Assembly: GCA_034408685.1 (NCBI GenBank)
Contig: JAWXCP010000167.1
Span: forward strand, 1 to 16,161
Source of the DNA: JANXVY01 sp034408685
GTDB lineage: Bacteria; Pseudomonadota; Alphaproteobacteria; Rhizobiales; Hyphomicrobiaceae
Direction: 5' to 3'
DNA length: 16,161 nt
Below are positions 14,536 to 16,161 of the stretch, one piece after another. A model generated the notes under the pieces. The model saw nothing but the letters and a program-made list of their open reading frames with translations. It did not search any database and was not told the DNA's origin. The translations under genes were made by a program, and so were the position numbers. Each line of letters starts with the position of its first letter. The first letter of the stretch is position 1.

Positions 14536-14895
14536 AGCGCCGCGGGAATTTGATCGAGGGGCAGGCGCTTGACGATGCAAGCCTGATCGGCTTGCTAGGA
14601 AAAGCAATGTACTCACCGGTCAAATTCAGCGCGCCGCGAAGCAGTGAGGTCGCCACCGGCCGTTTGCGGCGTCGTTTTGCTTGCCGATACTGGCCGTATT
14701 GGCTTCGCAAAGCTCCTGGCACCAAAGCTTCTGGCACTCGGCCATTGGGGACCTCATCCAGCTCCAAACCATAACTGACGACACGCCCTAGTAAACCGCA
14801 ACTGAGATCAAATCAGCAGGTGCTCCCCCGCGCTGACTGCAGCTGCGTCGACGGCCCGTGTCCGCTTCACGCGAAGGTTCTAGAGCCGTGCGACG
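14536..14895. other. Intergenic region before ymdB 3' end
   Basis: I see no supported gene. A plus-strand frame (14508-14774) and a minus-strand frame (14258-14767) are open, but show low-complexity basic and Ser-rich composition and no motif. No clear terminator is visible for either flanking gene. Confidence 0.4.
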
Positions 14896-15717
14896 CTACG
14901 CCCAGAACGCGACCTCGGCGAGAGACACATGCGGGCCATTGCGGTAGGCGGCGCAACGCGTTGCAAGCCCCGTGGCATCGTCGATCTCGACGGCGAATCC
15001 GGCAACCGCTCCGGGCCCGTCGGCCGGCTCGAAGCGGGCCCGCGGCAGCTTGGTAATGAATCGATTGACCGGTTCTTCTACCGTCATGCCGAGAATGCTA
15101 TCGTAGCATCCGCACATGCCAGCATCGGACAAGTAAGCCGTGCCTTTCGGCAAAACGCGGTCGTCGCCAGTTGGCACGTGGGTATGGGTGCCGACGACCC
15201 CGCTGACGCGTCCATCGAGGAAATAGGCGATTGCCTGTTTCTCGCTCGTCGCTTCGGCATGCATGTCGAGGAAGATGGCGTCCGCACCGCGTTTCAGGCC
15301 GCAGGCGTCGACGGCTTGGTCGACCGCACGGAACGGGCAGTCGATCTCGCTCATGTAAGTCCGGCCCATGGCGTTGATGACCAGAACGTCGGCACCATTG
15401 CGCGCCTTGAACAGCCCAGCGCCTGCCCCCGGTGTCCCGGGCGGATAGTTGATCGGCCGCAGAAGGCGCGGTTGCCGGGAAATATAGACGAGCGTTTCTT
15501 TCTGGTCGAAGGCGTGGTTGCCGAGCGTTACGACATCGGCCCCAGCGTCGAGCAGATCGTTCAGAATCGTCTCCGTAATGCCAAAGCCGCCAGCCGCATT
15601 CTCACCGTTGATGATCAAGAAATCTAGCGCGTAGCGGGCGCGCAGTTCGGGGATTGCGCGCAGTGCAGCTTCCCGCCCCGCCCGTCCAACCACGTCTCCA
15701 AGAAACATCAGGCGCAT
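14896..15717 (-). CDS. ymdB: YmdB-type metallophosphoesterase
   Basis: The 273-residue protein fits the TIGR00282 / YmdB family of calcineurin-like phosphoesterases. Metal-binding motifs are in order: GD (7-8), GEN (38-40), GNH (66-68), DMHAEATSEK (151-160) and GTHTHV (176-181). B. subtilis YmdB hydrolyses 2',3'-cyclic nucleotides, including cAMP, and affects motility and biofilm choice; the role in this group is not settled. The start has AGGAAG 6 nt upstream. The 5-formyl-THF cyclo-ligase gene lies 101 bp upstream on the same strand, an order I recall from other alphaproteobacteria. Confidence 0.92.
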   Translation of the reverse strand: MRLMFLGDVVGRAGREAALRAIPELRARYALDFLIINGENAAGGFGITETILNDLLDAGADVVTLGNHAFDQKETLVYISRQPRLLRPINYPPGTPGAGAGLFKARNGADVLVINAMGRTYMSEIDCPFRAVDQAVDACGLKRGADAIFLDMHAEATSEKQAIAYFLDGRVSGVVGTHTHVPTGDDRVLPKGTAYLSDAGMCGCYDSILGMTVEEPVNRFITKLPRARFEPADGPGAVAGFAVEIDDATGLATRCAAYRNGPHVSLAEVAFWA

Positions 15718-15818
15718 TCGGGCTTCCTAGTTTGTTTGGCACAACGCCAGACCGATCAGGTTTTCCTGACCCCGACCGGCCCGCAGTCCGACGGCTGCTG
15801 GAACGATGAACACGGGTG

Positions 15819-16161
15819 TCAAAGCACGCAGCGAAATGGTCCCGATGGGGTAAGCACCCAGTCGAGCGGCTCGTCGTAATCGAGCCGGGGGACGGCGTCC
15901 AGACGCTGCTCGTCATAGGCCAACCCGACCGCGACGATTGGCTTGATCTGGCGCAGTTCGGCAAGCGAGCGATCATAAAAACCGCCACCATATCCCAAGC
16001 GATAACCTTCGCTGTCGAAGGCCAGCAACGGCACCAGGACGATGTCGGGGTGCACGATTGGCCGCGTGGGAAGCGGCTCGGCAATGCCCCACACTGCCGG
16101 CGCCATGGCATCGCCCGGCGACCACGATTGAAACACCAGCGGTCGGGCGCGGCCCTGAATG
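15819..16161 (-). CDS. ygfA: 5-formyltetrahydrofolate cyclo-ligase, C-terminal part
   Basis: The frame runs off the right edge; the visible 114 or so residues are the C-terminal part of a protein of about 190. The enzyme uses ATP to turn 5-formyl-THF into 5,10-methenyl-THF and so returns a stored folate to the one-carbon pool. The hallmark LLAFDSEGYRLGYGGGFYDR carries the nucleotide and Mg2+ binding loop. VPLLAF and the VGLAYDEQ segment are also typical. The frame reads through the edge (IQGRARPLVFQSW) without a start, so the internal ATG at 16136 is not the real one. In many bacteria 6S RNA and zapA lie just upstream, outside this window. Confidence 0.92.
   Translation of the reverse strand, partial: IQGRARPLVFQSWSPGDAMAPAVWGIAEPLPTRPIVHPDIVLVPLLAFDSEGYRLGYGGGFYDRSLAELRQIKPIVAVGLAYDEQRLDAVPRLDYDEPLDWVLTPSGPFRCVL

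Overview
The window is high-GC bacterial DNA and most resembles an alphaproteobacterium, probably of the Hyphomicrobiales. This rests on the protein style of GuaA, a short PGI, SuhB, a YmdB-type phosphoesterase and 5-formyl-THF cyclo-ligase, and on T-arm and D-arm sequences of alphaproteobacterial type. The genus cannot be fixed from sequence alone.

Layout. 1-2500 looks like accessory DNA next to the 3' end of guaA. It holds the first codons of an IS transposase running off the left edge, a broken ACR3-like arsenite transporter tail, and a hipB-hipA toxin-antitoxin pair with a clear inverted-repeat operator, then an AT-richer stretch with a start-less open frame. 2540-4168 is guaA (minus). 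4169-5016 has no convincing protein gene but carries strong hairpins and a terminator-like stem-loop. 5017-5945 carries four related structured RNAs on the plus strand, followed at 6042-7364 by a gene for a Ro60/TROVE protein (Rsr). 7618-8055 is a small exported protein of unknown function. It is convergent with a minus-strand suhB-pgi pair (8058-10374). 10736-14188 encodes an exported TPR protein with a broken CHAT domain and a Pro/Lys/Gln repeat tail, and 14326-14535 a small coiled-coil protein. 14896-16161 holds a ymdB-type phosphoesterase and the C-terminal part of 5-formyl-THF cyclo-ligase (both minus).

The main point of interest is the Ro-Y RNA locus. The four RNAs share one plan: a long closing stem, an internal loop with TGGTG on one side and GTTCC on the other, and a short second helix with a one-base bulge in three of them. 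Three of the four then carry a tRNA whose halves are in swapped order: T-arm, 3' acceptor strand, short loop, 5' acceptor strand, D-arm. The Y stem therefore sits where the anticodon loop would be. The modules still carry marks of different tRNAs (Met-CAU-like, Asp-GUC-like, Leu-GAG-like), and two keep ACCA at the position of the 3' end. The third RNA lacks the module. Bacterial Y RNAs that mimic tRNA (YrlA family) are known; the cluster of four, the distinct parent tRNAs, and the anticodon and CCA relics are what make this locus unusual. Rsr would bind these RNAs. In studied bacteria Rsr and Y RNA work with exoribonucleases such as PNPase; that role here is inference.
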